Assembly (NCBI RefSeq): GCF_023078355.1
Contig: NZ_CP095552.1
Coordinates: 992,001 to 1,056,000 of the forward strand
DNA: 64,000 nucleotides
Origin: Gordonia hongkongensis
Lineage (GTDB): Bacteria > Actinomycetota > Actinomycetes > Mycobacteriales > Mycobacteriaceae
Direction of reading: 5' to 3'
In this document: positions 18,758-27,691 of the stretch, one piece after another
Numbering within the stretch: the stretch's first letter is position 1
Layout: each line of letters starts with the position of its first letter
Program-made: the position numbers and the translations under genes
The notes under the pieces: model-generated
The model's database searches: none
What the model saw: only the letters and a program-made list of their open reading frames with translations
Told to the model about the DNA's origin: nothing

Positions 18758-19735
18758 GTGCGCTTAGGAGTCCTCGACGTGGGCAGCAACACAGTCCACC
18801 TCCTGGTGGTCGACGCCCATCGTGGCGGTCACCCCACCCCGATGAGTTCGACCAAGGCGGTCCTGCGCCTGGCCGAACAGATTGACGCCGACGGCCGGAT
18901 GAGTGACCGCGCCGTCGCCAAGCTCATCGAGTCGATCGACGAGTTCACCCACATCGCCCGGACGTCCGGTTGCGAGCAGATGATGGCGTTCGCGACGTCG
19001 GCCGTGCGCGATGCGACGAACTCCGACGACCTGCTCGACGAGATCGAGCAGCGGACCGGGGTGCGCGTGCTCGTCCTGTCGGGGCGCGACGAGGCCCGGT
19101 TGACGTCGCTGGCGGTGCGCCGCTGGCGTGGCTGGAGCGCCGGCCGCATCCTCGCTCTCGACATCGGCGGCGGCTCCCTGGAGATGTCCAACGGCGTCGA
19201 CGAGGAACCCGACGTCGCGCTGTCACTGCCGCTGGGGGCCGGACGTCTCACCCGCGAGTGGCTGCCCGACGATCCGCCGGATCGGCGGCGGGTCGGCGTG
19301 CTGCGCGACTGGCTCGACGCCGAGCTCCGCGCACCCGCGTCCCAGCTGCTCGCACCCGGTGCGCCGGATCTGTGCGTCGGGACGTCGAAGACCTTCCGGA
19401 GCCTGGCCCGACTGACCGGCGCGGCGCCGTCGAGCGCCGGACCGCGGGTGCGCCGCGAACTGACGACGAGCGGGCTTCGTCAGCTCATCTCCTTCATCTC
19501 CCGCATGACCAAGGCCGATCGCGCCGAACTCGAGGGCGTCAGCTCGGACCGGGCCGGCCAGCTGGTCGCCGGAGCGCTGGTCGCCGAGGCGGCGATGCGC
19601 GCGTTGCAAGTCGATACACTGGAAATCTGTCCGTGGGCACTCCGGGAAGGTGTGATCCTGCGCCGACTCGACGCGGAGCAGGCCGACGCGCTGGAGCCGA
19701 CACCGGTGCAGGGCGTTCGCGAGGGCGTCGGCTGA
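18758..19735 (+). CDS. Ppx/GppA-family phosphatase (exopolyphosphatase-like)
   Basis: A 325-aa member of the sugar kinase/Hsp70/actin fold that hydrolyses polyphosphate or pppGpp. Signatures are [14 protein letters not shown] at the N-terminus (phosphate 1 loop), [23 protein letters not shown] with the catalytic-type Glu, and [13 protein letters not shown] (phosphate 2 loop). It corresponds by position to the short exopolyphosphatase Rv0496 (Ppx1) and, like it, has only the two actin-like domains. The start is a GTG. Whether it prefers polyphosphate or pppGpp cannot be decided from sequence. Confidence 0.88.
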   Translation: MRLGVLDVGSNTVHLLVVDAHRGGHPTPMSSTKAVLRLAEQIDADGRMSDRAVAKLIESIDEFTHIARTSGCEQMMAFATSAVRDATNSDDLLDEIEQRTGVRVLVLSGRDEARLTSLAVRRWRGWSAGRILALDIGGGSLEMSNGVDEEPDVALSLPLGAGRLTREWLPDDPPDRRRVGVLRDWLDAELRAPASQLLAPGAPDLCVGTSKTFRSLARLTGAAPSSAGPRVRRELTTSGLRQLISFISRMTKADRAELEGVSSDRAGQLVAGALVAEAAMRALQVDTLEICPWALREGVILRRLDAEQADALEPTPVQGVREGVG

Positions 19736-19789
19736 CACCCTGGTAGACCCGGACCCAAACGTTCGAGAACGAGGACGGAGAGCCACTAC

Positions 19790-21562
19790 ATGCCGAAGGA
19801 TTCGGAGCCCGAATCCCGACCCATCTCGGTGTCGGAACTTCTCGCCCGCTCGCAGGGGTCCCAGGGGGACTCGCCGGCACGTACCCGTGACGGCCGCGGC
19901 CACCGACGCGCCGGCCGGGACGGATCGTTCTCGGTGTCCGAGCTGACCGGCGAGATCCCGAAGGTCGCCGACGCGGGAGAGGGTTCCGCGGCGCCCGCGG
20001 CCCGGCCCGAGCCGGCAACCCGGCCCGAACCCGCAACCCGGCCCGAGCCGGCTGCCCCGCCAGCGAGCACCGCGCCTGCAAAGACGGCGGCCCCGGAGAC
20101 GGCGGCCCCGGAGAAGGCAGCTCCGGAGAAGACTGCTGCGGAGAACGGTGCCCCGGAGCGGGACACGACCCCGCGGAACCGTCCGGCCGCGGCCGCCGCG
20201 CCGTTCCCGCGTTCGACGAACCCGGTCCCACGCCGCCCGGCCGACGATCAGCCCGTCGTCGACCGGCCGCGCGCCGACCAGCAACACCAGGCACGGCCGG
20301 GTAACCGCACCGCCAGCGGGATGCCCGGTTACGGCCAGGGAGCCGTCCCGCCGATGTCGACGCGCGACTTCAGCTCCGAGGCGGTGGCACGTCGGCTCGG
20401 GCAGACGCCGCCGCGAGATTCCGCTCCCGTCGACCAGGAGTCGGCGAACGCCGTCACCGGCATCATCCCGGTGGTGGGTGAGAACGGGTCGGATCTGTCG
20501 GTCGTCGACTCCGACGACGTGGTCACCTACGACCTGACCGAGGTCGATGCGGGCACCGACGGCCCCCGCGAGCGCGGCGACGGCGGGTTCTCCGAGGTCA
20601 TGGACTTCGACGCCTATCGCAACTTCGCCGACGTGGAGAGCGGGAACGACGGGCCCGGGGGCAAGGGCCGGTCCGGGGGCCCGGCCCGCAAGACCGGGAC
20701 GTCGAAGAAGACAGGGCCGTCGGGTGTCGTCGGGTTCGCGCGAAAGCTCTTCGGCGGCAAGAACCGGGACCGGAACGACCCCGATCGCCACACCGACGAC
20801 CACCCGGACGCACACACCGACGGCGACGAGTCGACGCACGACTGGGCAGCCACCGCGGCCGCCGCCGCGACCGCGGGTGGGACGACGGCGGCGATCGCCG
20901 CGGCGCACCCCGAGACCCATGACGCCGACGGTCGGTGGACCGGCTCGGACGAGACCGAGAGTCTCCAGACCGCCGACCGCCCCACCGACGACCACCCGAC
21001 CGAGGCCATCGAACCGATCGAGTCCACTTCCGAGGGCGACGAGGACCGGGTCGACCTGGTGAAGGAGCGCGAGCCGGAGGGGCCCGCCGAGCCCGAGGGC
21101 CCGGCAGAGTTCGATGCCCTGAACGACACCACGGACATCGACGAGACCTCCGATGACGACGCCGATCCCGACTCGGCAGCCGCCACGGCGGAGCACGCCG
21201 GCCAGGACGTCGTGCATTCGGCCGCGGACGCGGAGTCCGCCGAGCGGACCGGCACCGTCGACACACCGGCACCGGACGGTCGGGCGACCGACGACGCCGA
21301 GGAGTCGCCGGTGAAGGCCTGGCTGGTGTTGTTCGGACAGGCGATCGTCGGCCTCGCGGTCGGCGTCGGCCTGTTCTGGGGTTTCACCGAACTGTGGCGA
21401 TGGAATCCGTACTTCGCGCTGGTGCTCGCGGTCCTGGTGATCTTCGGCATCGTGACGCTGTCGCATGTGGTCCGGCGCACCAAGGACCTGCCGACGACGC
21501 TGCTCGCGCTCGGCGTGGGTCTGCTGGTCACCATCGGGCCGCTGGTGTTGTTGGCCGCGTGA
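19790..21562 (+). CDS. Low-complexity acidic protein with C-terminal membrane anchor (Rv0497-like position)
   Basis: A 590-aa protein. The N-terminal two thirds are disordered and rich in Pro, Ala, Glu, Asp and Thr, including short RPEPAT-type repeats around residues 72-90. A basic patch lies near residues 295-325. Two or three hydrophobic helices occupy the last 85 residues (AWLVLFGQAIVGLAVGVGLFW onward). Short motifs SVSELL and SVSELTGEIP occur near the N-terminus. By position it matches the conserved membrane protein Rv0497, but it is much longer. Function unknown; the layout suggests a cytoplasmic tail anchored at the membrane. Confidence 0.75.
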   Translation: MPKDSEPESRPISVSELLARSQGSQGDSPARTRDGRGHRRAGRDGSFSVSELTGEIPKVADAGEGSAAPAARPEPATRPEPATRPEPAAPPASTAPAKTAAPETAAPEKAAPEKTAAENGAPERDTTPRNRPAAAAAPFPRSTNPVPRRPADDQPVVDRPRADQQHQARPGNRTASGMPGYGQGAVPPMSTRDFSSEAVARRLGQTPPRDSAPVDQESANAVTGIIPVVGENGSDLSVVDSDDVVTYDLTEVDAGTDGPRERGDGGFSEVMDFDAYRNFADVESGNDGPGGKGRSGGPARKTGTSKKTGPSGVVGFARKLFGGKNRDRNDPDRHTDDHPDAHTDGDESTHDWAATAAAAATAGGTTAAIAAAHPETHDADGRWTGSDETESLQTADRPTDDHPTEAIEPIESTSEGDEDRVDLVKEREPEGPAEPEGPAEFDALNDTTDIDETSDDDADPDSAAATAEHAGQDVVHSAADAESAERTGTVDTPAPDGRATDDAEESPVKAWLVLFGQAIVGLAVGVGLFWGFTELWRWNPYFALVLAVLVIFGIVTLSHVVRRTKDLPTTLLALGVGLLVTIGPLVLLAA

Positions 21563-21614
21563 GCCGGTGTGAACCGATGAACCCGTCGGGAGCGGAGCGA
21601 AGCGGGCGGACCGG

Positions 21615-22516
21615 ATGAGACCCGACCCCCGCGTCCGTCCGCCGAGATCCCGATCGGTCTGTCGACGGCGTCGGTCTATCCCCAGAACACCGAGGCGGCC
21701 TTCGCCTACGCCGCCGAGCTGGGCTTCGACGGCGTCGAGTTGATGGTGTGGGGTGACGCTCTCAGCCAGGACATCCGGCGGGTCGAGTACCTGTCGGACC
21801 ATTACCAGGTTCCGGTGCTGTCGATCCACGCCCCGTGTCTGCTCATCACCCAGCGGGTGTGGGGACGCGACCCGGTCGTGAAGCTGGCCCGTGCGGTGGA
21901 GGCGGCCGAGGATCTCGGTGCGTCGACCGTCGTCGTGCATCCGCCGTTCCGGTGGCAGCGTGGCTACGTCGCCGCCTTCGACGATCTCGTCGACGAACTC
22001 GAGGCGGACAGCGGGGTCGCGGTCGCCGTGGAGAACATGTTCCCCATGCGCGCCGACCGGCTGTTCGGCGCAGGGGAGCCCTCGGTCCGGCGACTCAGCA
22101 AGCGCGGCGGTGGTCCCGGTCTGGCGGCATCGGCGTTCGGCAAGTCGATCGATCCGACCGATGACGGCTACGCGCACTACACGCTCGATCTCTCGCACAC
22201 CGCGACCGCCGGCGTCGACGCCCTCGCTCTTCTCGACCGGATGGGCTCGCGCCTCAACCACCTGCATCTCGCCGACGGCAACGGTGCCGCCACCGACGAG
22301 CACCTGATCCCCGGTGACGGGGCGCAGCCCTGCGCCGAGGTGTGCCGGCGCATCGCGGCGAGCGACTTCGCCGGGGCGGTTGTGCTCGAGGTCACCACGG
22401 GGAGCGCGCGCACCAAACCCGAGCGCAGCGCGCTGCTGGCCCGTTCGCTAGATTTTGCGCGGCGGCATCTCAAACGGGAGCTGCACCCCGAGCCCACCGG
22501 CCAGTTGAGCAGCTGA
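21615..22516 (+). CDS. Sugar phosphate isomerase/epimerase-like TIM-barrel protein (Rv0498-like, apparent frameshift)
   Basis: About 300 aa in the xylose-isomerase-like TIM-barrel superfamily, with LGFDGVELMVWG, VLSIHAPCLL, VVVHPPFRWQRGY, VAVENMFPMRADR and TLDLSHTATAG. These supply the His and Glu residues expected to bind a metal. The conserved N-terminus (IPIGLSTASVYPQNTEAAF) has no start codon in its own frame back to a stop at 21577. An ATG at 21615 becomes in frame if the C5 run at 21626-21630 has one more C, giving MRPDPPRPSAEIPIGL. Without that base only an internal TTG or ATG near 21740 is available, losing about 40 conserved residues. The substrate is unknown. Confidence 0.8.
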
Positions 22517-22554
22517 TTCGTCGGGGGACGGGTCTCCTCGACGAAGGCGGGACG

Positions 22555-23412
22555 ATGACCAGCGAGATCACCCAGGTGCAGGAGCTGACCGAGGTCGACC
22601 GTGGCGGTCCGGACTCGATCACCCTGCGGGCGCACATCGACGAGACGTTCACGATCGGCCCCAAGGTGCACGGCGGCACGCTGCAGATGGTGGTCGCGAA
22701 GGCGGCCCGGACCGCGCTGACCGCGCTCACGCCGGACGGCGACCGGCTCGCCGAGTCGGCGGCCGCGATGATCCCGGTGGCGATCTCCAGCGACTACCTC
22801 ACCGCTCCCGATGCCGCGGACGTCGACCTGGTGATCAGTGTGCGCAAGCGCGGGCGCACCGTCACGGTCCTGTCGGTCGACGCCGTGCAACTCGGTCGGA
22901 CCGTGGTGTCCTCGTCGGTGACGATGGCGCGTCCCGACAGCGGCCGGCCGCACCACTCCGGCCCCACGGTCCTCGACTCCGTGCCCGTGGAACCGTCGTC
23001 GACCGGCATCCCGCTCGACGGTTCGCCCATCGCCGAGGTCAACCACCTCGGCGCCGCCATCGACCTGGTCCTCGACTCGGAGACGTTCCCCGTCGTCCGC
23101 GGCGAGACCGGCGAGCCGCTCGTCCGTGGGTGGATCCGGCCGAAGGGCGTCGAACCCGACGAGTACTTCACGGTCCTGGTCGGTGACATCTCGCCCCCGG
23201 TCGTCATGAACCTGGCGCTGTTCGGGTGGGCGCCCACGGTGCAGCTGACCACCTACGTCCGGCGCCATCCCGCACCCGGCTGGCTGCGTTTCGCCGCGAC
23301 GAGTTCCGAGGTCGGCCCCGGGATGTTCGAGGAGGACCACCTCGTGGTGGACTCGATCGGGACCGTCGTCGCACAGTCCCGTCAGCTCGCCCTCATCCCC
23401 GCAGGAAGGTAG
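22555..23412 (+). CDS. Acyl-CoA thioesterase-like double hotdog protein (Rv0499-like)
   Basis: A 285-aa protein that reads as two hotdog halves of the TesB/acyl-CoA thioesterase type. The first has GPKVHGGTLQMVVAKAA and the later LVISVRKRGRTVTVLSVDAVQ. The second half has EYFTVLVGDISPPVVMNL and WLRFAATSSEVGPGMFEEDH. It probably hydrolyses a CoA thioester, but its catalytic residues are not certain. The ATG has GAAGGCGGG just upstream. It lies between the isomerase-like gene and proC, as in mycobacteria. Confidence 0.75.
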   Translation: MTSEITQVQELTEVDRGGPDSITLRAHIDETFTIGPKVHGGTLQMVVAKAARTALTALTPDGDRLAESAAAMIPVAISSDYLTAPDAADVDLVISVRKRGRTVTVLSVDAVQLGRTVVSSSVTMARPDSGRPHHSGPTVLDSVPVEPSSTGIPLDGSPIAEVNHLGAAIDLVLDSETFPVVRGETGEPLVRGWIRPKGVEPDEYFTVLVGDISPPVVMNLALFGWAPTVQLTTYVRRHPAPGWLRFAATSSEVGPGMFEEDHLVVDSIGTVVAQSRQLALIPAGR

Positions 23413-23418
23413 ACATCC

Positions 23419-24279
23419 GTGTCCGAACGCATCGCCATCATCGGCGGAGGCAAGATCGGTGAGGCACTGCTCGCCGGTCTGATCGGTGCAGGCACCCCCA
23501 CCAAGGACCTCGTCGTCGCCGAGCGGGTGGAGAGCCGCGCCGCCGAGATCGCCGAGGAGTACGGCGTGCTGGTCACCGACGTCAAGAGCGCGGCCGAGTC
23601 GGCGCAGTATGTGTTCCTGGCGATCAAGCCCGACGACGTCGACTCGATCCTGCGCATCCTCGCCTCGGCGGAGGACAACGCGGAATCCGAGCGAGTGACC
23701 GTGACCCTGGTGGCCGGCCTGCCCCTGTCGCGCTACGAGAGCGCGCTGCAGGCCGGGTCGCCCGTCATCCGGGTCATGCCCAACACCCCGATGCTCGTCA
23801 ACGAGGCGATGTCGGCGCTCTCGGCCGGCCGGTACGTCGGCGACGAACAGCTGCAGGCGGTGGTCAAGATCCTGCAGACGGTCGGCCGGGTGACGGTTGT
23901 GCCGGAGAAGCAGATGGACGCGGTCACCGCGGTGTCCGGTTCTGGTCCGGCCTACGTCTTCCTGCTCGCCGAGGCGATGATCGACGCCGGCGTCGGCCTG
24001 GGGCTCACCCGTGCCCAGGCCTCGGAGATGGCGGTGCAGACCATTCGCGGCGCGGGCATCCTGCTGAGCGACTCGGGGCTGTCCGCGGTCGACCTGCGTG
24101 CGGCCGTCACCTCGCCCGGCGGCACCACCGCCGAGGCGATCCGGGAGTTCGAGGCCAACGGTCTGCGGCACGCGGTCTACCAGGCGACTCGTGCCTGCGC
24201 GGCCGCCAGCGCCCGCGGCGGACGTCGAGTGGAAGTCGAGGGTTTGGCGCAGGGACACGCCGTCACGGACACCCCATGA
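23419..24279 (+). CDS. proC: Pyrroline-5-carboxylate reductase (proline synthesis)
   Basis: A 286-aa enzyme that reduces 1-pyrroline-5-carboxylate to proline with NAD(P)H. The Rossmann loop is IIGGGKIGEALLAGLI near residue 8. The family signature PGGTTAEAIREFEANGL, the VMPNTPMLVNEAMSAL segment and SGSGPAYVFLLAEAM complete the active site. The start is a GTG six bases after the thioesterase stop, so the two genes are probably cotranscribed. Confidence 0.95.
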   Translation: MSERIAIIGGGKIGEALLAGLIGAGTPTKDLVVAERVESRAAEIAEEYGVLVTDVKSAAESAQYVFLAIKPDDVDSILRILASAEDNAESERVTVTLVAGLPLSRYESALQAGSPVIRVMPNTPMLVNEAMSALSAGRYVGDEQLQAVVKILQTVGRVTVVPEKQMDAVTAVSGSGPAYVFLLAEAMIDAGVGLGLTRAQASEMAVQTIRGAGILLSDSGLSAVDLRAAVTSPGGTTAEAIREFEANGLRHAVYQATRACAAASARGGRRVEVEGLAQGHAVTDTP

Positions 24280-24467
24280 ATTGTGGTCGAACGGCCGACA
24301 AACCCCAGCATGTTGGGGTCGAGTCACAGGAATCTCAGAAATACCGGTCTCTCACGTCGCTTTTTTCACATCTGCCACGCTAAGCTTCTTTAAGCACGTG
24401 CGTGTCTGATGTCCGCAGGAGGGGAAGCCTGCGGCCGCGACGCGTGCACCGGAGGTATGAGTGATTC

Positions 24468-24701
24468 ATGGCACCTGCAGACACTCCTGGTGACAGGACA
24501 GGCGCAGTGAGCAACGCGGCTTCGGCGTCGCAGTTCCTCACCGTCGCCGAGGTTGCATCGTTGATGCGCGTTTCGAAGATGACCGTCTACCGTCTCGTCC
24601 ACAACGGCGAACTGCCCGCGGTTCGGGTCGGACGCTCGTTCCGTGTGCACGCGAAAGCGGTCCACGACTACCTGGAGACGTCGTACTTCGACGCCGGCTG
24701 A
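24468..24701 (+). CDS. Excisionase-family helix-turn-helix protein (BldC-like, Rv0500A-like)
   Basis: A 77-aa DNA-binding protein with one MerR/excisionase winged-helix motif: FLTVAEVASLMRVSKMTVYRLVH, then NGELPAVRVGRSFRVH. This is a chromosomal regulator of the BldC type, not a phage excisionase. It follows proC in the same order as Rv0500A in M. tuberculosis. A GGAGG at 24451-24455 is rather far (12 bases) from the ATG; a GTG at 24507 is an alternative. Targets are unknown. Confidence 0.85.
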   Translation: MAPADTPGDRTGAVSNAASASQFLTVAEVASLMRVSKMTVYRLVHNGELPAVRVGRSFRVHAKAVHDYLETSYFDAG

Positions 24702-24747
24702 TCCGGCTTTCGCACCACGCCTGAACAGCAGTTTCTTCGAAAGGTCT

Positions 24748-24781
24748 CCGTGACCGGCCCACGCCGGTCACGGGGCCTTTT
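24748..24781 (+). terminator. Rho-independent terminator after the HTH gene
   Basis: A perfect 11-bp GC-rich stem (CCGTGACCGGC and its complement) with a four-base loop, followed by GGCC and TTTT, 46 bases after the HTH stop. Confidence 0.85.
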
Positions 24782-24994
24782 GCGTGTGGGCGTCCCCCGC
24801 CGCCGCTCGTTGGCCATCGCGATTTCCCGATCCGGCGTGCCGCCCGGTAGGCTCGGTGGTCGCGTACCTGGATGCGCCGGTGAGCCCTACGTGACACACC
24901 GCCGCTCGTCGCTTCGCTCCCGGCGCCGTACCCGGCTGAAGTGCAGACCAGGGCCGAACAAGTACATCAGTGTCAATCGTGAGGAAGCGCCCCG

Positions 24995-25096
24995 ATGGGT
25001 TCAGTGATCAAGAAGCGCCGCAAGCGCATGTCGAAGAAGAAGCACCGCAAGTTGCTGCGTCGGACCCGGGTGCAGCGTCGCAAACTCGGTAAATAG
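24995..25096 (+). CDS. 33-aa highly basic AURKAIP1/COX24-domain protein (bS22-like)
   Basis: A tiny protein: [19 protein letters not shown], then [14 protein letters not shown]. More than half its residues are Lys or Arg. It matches the actinobacterial AURKAIP1/COX24-domain family (Rv0500B by position), known from mycobacterial ribosome structures as a small extra ribosomal protein (bS22). GAGGAAG lies about ten bases before the ATG. Its own terminator follows directly. It is easy to miss because of its length. Confidence 0.9.
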
Positions 25097-25113
25097 GCTT
25101 TTCTTCGGCATCA

Positions 25114-25137
25114 GGACCCGCCACGGCGGGTCCTTTT
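25114..25137 (+). terminator. Terminator after the 33-aa protein gene
   Basis: An eight-bp stem (GGACCCGC and GCGGGTCC) with a four-base loop CACG, followed by TTTT, 17 bases after the stop codon. Confidence 0.85.
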
Positions 25138-25193
25138 GTCGTTCCGGGATTCCTCGGTGCGCCGGAACGCCCGACTGGCGATAGCCTCGGGGC

Positions 25194-26246
25194 ATGGCCG
25201 AATCCACCTCCGCACCCCCCAGGGTGGTCCTGGTCACCGGGGCGTCGACCTTCCTCGGCGGCTACCTGGTGGCCCGTCTCGCGGCCAATCCGGACATCGA
25301 GAAGGTGCTCGCCGTGGACTCGCGGGTGCCGCGCAAGGATCTTCTCCGCCGGATGGGGCGAGCGGAGTTCCTCCGGGTGGACATCCGGCGTCCCGCCATC
25401 GCGAAGGCGCTCGCCGCCTATGACGTGGACACGGTCGTCCACGCCGCGACGTCGATCGCCGACACCGCCCCGCACTCCGCTGCGATCAAGGAGTTCAACC
25501 TCGTCGGGGCGATGCAGGTGTGCGCGGCCTGCCAGCGCACACCATCGGTGAAGCGCCTCGTGCTGCGTTCCACCGCCATGGTGTACGGCGCGGGCAGTAG
25601 GGACCCGTCGCACTTCGCCGAGGAGACGCGCGCTACCCGGGAGCCGAAGCGGGGATACGGTCGAGATTTACTCGACGTCGAGGGTTACGTCCGCGGTCTC
25701 GGCCGTCGTCGTCAGGACATCGACATCACCATCGTCCGCCCGCAGGCCATGTTGGGTCCGCGCATCACCACCCGGATGAGTTCGTACCTCTCCCTGCCGG
25801 TCGTGCCGACGGTGATCGGATTCCAGCCGCGACTGCAGTTCCTGCACGAGGAGGATGCGCTCGCGGCGATGGAGCACGTCACCCTCGCCGGGAAGGTCGG
25901 CACCTACAACATCTCGGGCGAGGGCGTGGTGACGCTCACGCAGGCGATCCGACGCGTCGGGCACATCGAACTGCCTGTTCCGAGCAGTCTGCTGGCGCCG
26001 ATCGCGGGGGTGTTCCAGGACCTGCGGTCGGCGAAGCTGCGGTCGTCGCAGACGGAGTTCCTCACCTACGGCCGGGTGCTCGACACGACCCGCATGCGGA
26101 CCGAACTCGGCTTCGTCCCGCGGTACACGACGCTGGAGACGTTGGACGACTTCATCGAACGCAGCGGGGTGACGCCGGTGATCGGGTCCGATTCGTGGAG
26201 ATCGTTCGAGCGACGGGTCGTGTCGGCCGCCCACCAGTTGCAGTGA
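25194..26246 (+). CDS. NAD-dependent epimerase/dehydratase-like extended SDR (Rv0501-like)
   Basis: A 350-aa extended SDR. The dinucleotide loop is VTGASTFLGGYL near residue 15. DTVVHAATSIAD and RLVLRSTAMVYGAGS are typical of sugar-nucleotide epimerases. The expected catalytic YxxxK appears as YGRDL (about residue 160), so the usual Lys is missing. It may be a non-catalytic NAD-binding protein or use another residue. By position it is the gene called galE2 in M. tuberculosis, but I would not infer UDP-galactose epimerase activity. Good start context at the ATG. Confidence 0.78.
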   Translation: MAESTSAPPRVVLVTGASTFLGGYLVARLAANPDIEKVLAVDSRVPRKDLLRRMGRAEFLRVDIRRPAIAKALAAYDVDTVVHAATSIADTAPHSAAIKEFNLVGAMQVCAACQRTPSVKRLVLRSTAMVYGAGSRDPSHFAEETRATREPKRGYGRDLLDVEGYVRGLGRRRQDIDITIVRPQAMLGPRITTRMSSYLSLPVVPTVIGFQPRLQFLHEEDALAAMEHVTLAGKVGTYNISGEGVVTLTQAIRRVGHIELPVPSSLLAPIAGVFQDLRSAKLRSSQTEFLTYGRVLDTTRMRTELGFVPRYTTLETLDDFIERSGVTPVIGSDSWRSFERRVVSAAHQLQ

Positions 26247-26438
26247 AATTCAGGGTCATGATGGCGGCGAAGTCGCCGTGAGCATGCGCAACGTGGGTGC
26301 AACCTCTAGACTTGGACGCCAGACCCACATCGCGCCCAGCGCTCCTACGCCGCGACTCGTTCGCCTCGGCGGTCCGAGTGCCGGCAGCAACCCGAGCCCA
26401 GACCCGGCCCGGATTTCGAACCCAGGACTCAGCTAGGG

Positions 26439-27614
26439 GTGAGCACTTTGGCAGGTGGCGGAGCGACAGATGCACGTACCGCGAAAGTCATTCAGCTCTA
26501 CACTTCGCCGACGGGTCCCGATGCCCGGGGTGTCCGGGAGTCGGGTCGCCGACGCCATCCGAGTCAGCAGGTCGGTCGTGAACGATCGAAAAGCGCAGCG
26601 GCGCAACGGGGATCGTCGACGCTCGGACACCCCAACACCGATGGGTTCGGCCGCGCGCCCGCGCAGGTGACCCCGATCAGCGACGAGATCACCCTTCCCG
26701 ACGAGGCGCTGGGCGTCGAACATCGCGGTCCGTCGAAATCGAGTCCGCTGTTCAGCCTGGGCGGTCTGCGCGGCGCGGTCGCCGACACCCTCACCTCGAC
26801 CGCCGGGTTCATCCGGGAACGGATGGCGGGGGAGTACGAGGTCGACGAGTTCGGATTCGATCCCCACTTCACCGAATCGGTGTGGTTCCCGGCGATCCGG
26901 CAGGTCTACGAGAAGTGGTTCCGCGTCGAGGTCACCGGTGTGGAGAACCTGCCGCGCGAGGGTGGGGCGCTCCTGGTCGCCAACCACGCGGGCACGATCC
27001 CGGTCGACGCCGTGATCACCTCGCTGGCCGTGCGCGACAACCACCCGGAGGGCCGGTACCTGCGGGTCCTGGCCGCCGACATGGCCTTTGACACGCCGGG
27101 CGTCAGTGAGGTCGCGCGGCGGATCGGTGCGACGCTGGCGTGCAACTCCGACGCCGACCGTCTGCTGCGCGCGGGTGAGCTGACCGCGGTCTGGCCCGAG
27201 GGGTACAAGGGCATCGGCAAGCTGTACAAGGACCGCTACAAGCTCCAGCGGTTCGGCCGCGGCGGGTTCGTGACGACCGCGCTGCGCAACGCCGCGCCGA
27301 TCATCCCGGTGTCGATCGTCGGCTCCGAGGAGATCTACCCGATGCTCGCCGACCTCAAGCCGCTCGCCAAGATCCTCGGCCTGCCGTACTTCCCGGTGAC
27401 CCCGCTGTTCCCGTGGCTCGGGCCGCTGGGCATGGTGCCGTTGCCGTCGAAGTGGCACATCCACTTCGGCCGGCCCATCGAGACCGGCTCCTACGACGAG
27501 GCGTCCGCCGACGACCCGATGGTGGTCTTCGATCTCACCGACCACGTGCGCGAAGAGATCCAGCAGACCCTCTTCCGGATGCTGAGCCGGCGCGGAAGCG
27601 TCTACTTCGGCTGA
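26439..27614 (+). CDS. Lysophospholipid acyltransferase-like protein (PlsC/MGAT-type, Rv0502-like)
   Basis: A 391-aa membrane-associated acyltransferase. A basic, disordered N-terminal region of about 90 residues precedes the LPLAT domain. The acceptor motif is ANHAGTIPVDAVI, in place of the usual HX4D, and it is followed by FPEG-type WPEGYKGIGKLYKDRY and PIIPVSIVGSEEIYP. These features match the LPLAT_MGAT-like subfamily. It probably acylates a glycerolipid or glycolipid; the acceptor is unknown. The start is a GTG after TAGGG. It follows the SDR gene as in mycobacteria. Confidence 0.82.
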   Translation: MSTLAGGGATDARTAKVIQLYTSPTGPDARGVRESGRRRHPSQQVGRERSKSAAAQRGSSTLGHPNTDGFGRAPAQVTPISDEITLPDEALGVEHRGPSKSSPLFSLGGLRGAVADTLTSTAGFIRERMAGEYEVDEFGFDPHFTESVWFPAIRQVYEKWFRVEVTGVENLPREGGALLVANHAGTIPVDAVITSLAVRDNHPEGRYLRVLAADMAFDTPGVSEVARRIGATLACNSDADRLLRAGELTAVWPEGYKGIGKLYKDRYKLQRFGRGGFVTTALRNAAPIIPVSIVGSEEIYPMLADLKPLAKILGLPYFPVTPLFPWLGPLGMVPLPSKWHIHFGRPIETGSYDEASADDPMVVFDLTDHVREEIQQTLFRMLSRRGSVYFG

Positions 27615-27691
27615 GCTCGGCCGCCGTTCTCCCGCCCGGTCGGTCCCCGGTTCGGCGCCCGCACGGGGCCGGTAGCTGATACCCATGATGC

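Noticed and set aside
19223..22303. Long minus-strand open frame over the low-complexity membrane protein
   Set aside because: No family features; it mirrors a gene and its conserved neighbours in another frame.
24468..24701. Prophage excisionase gene
   Set aside because: The HTH type is excisionase-like, but the gene sits in the conserved proC region with no integrase nearby, so it is a chromosomal regulator.
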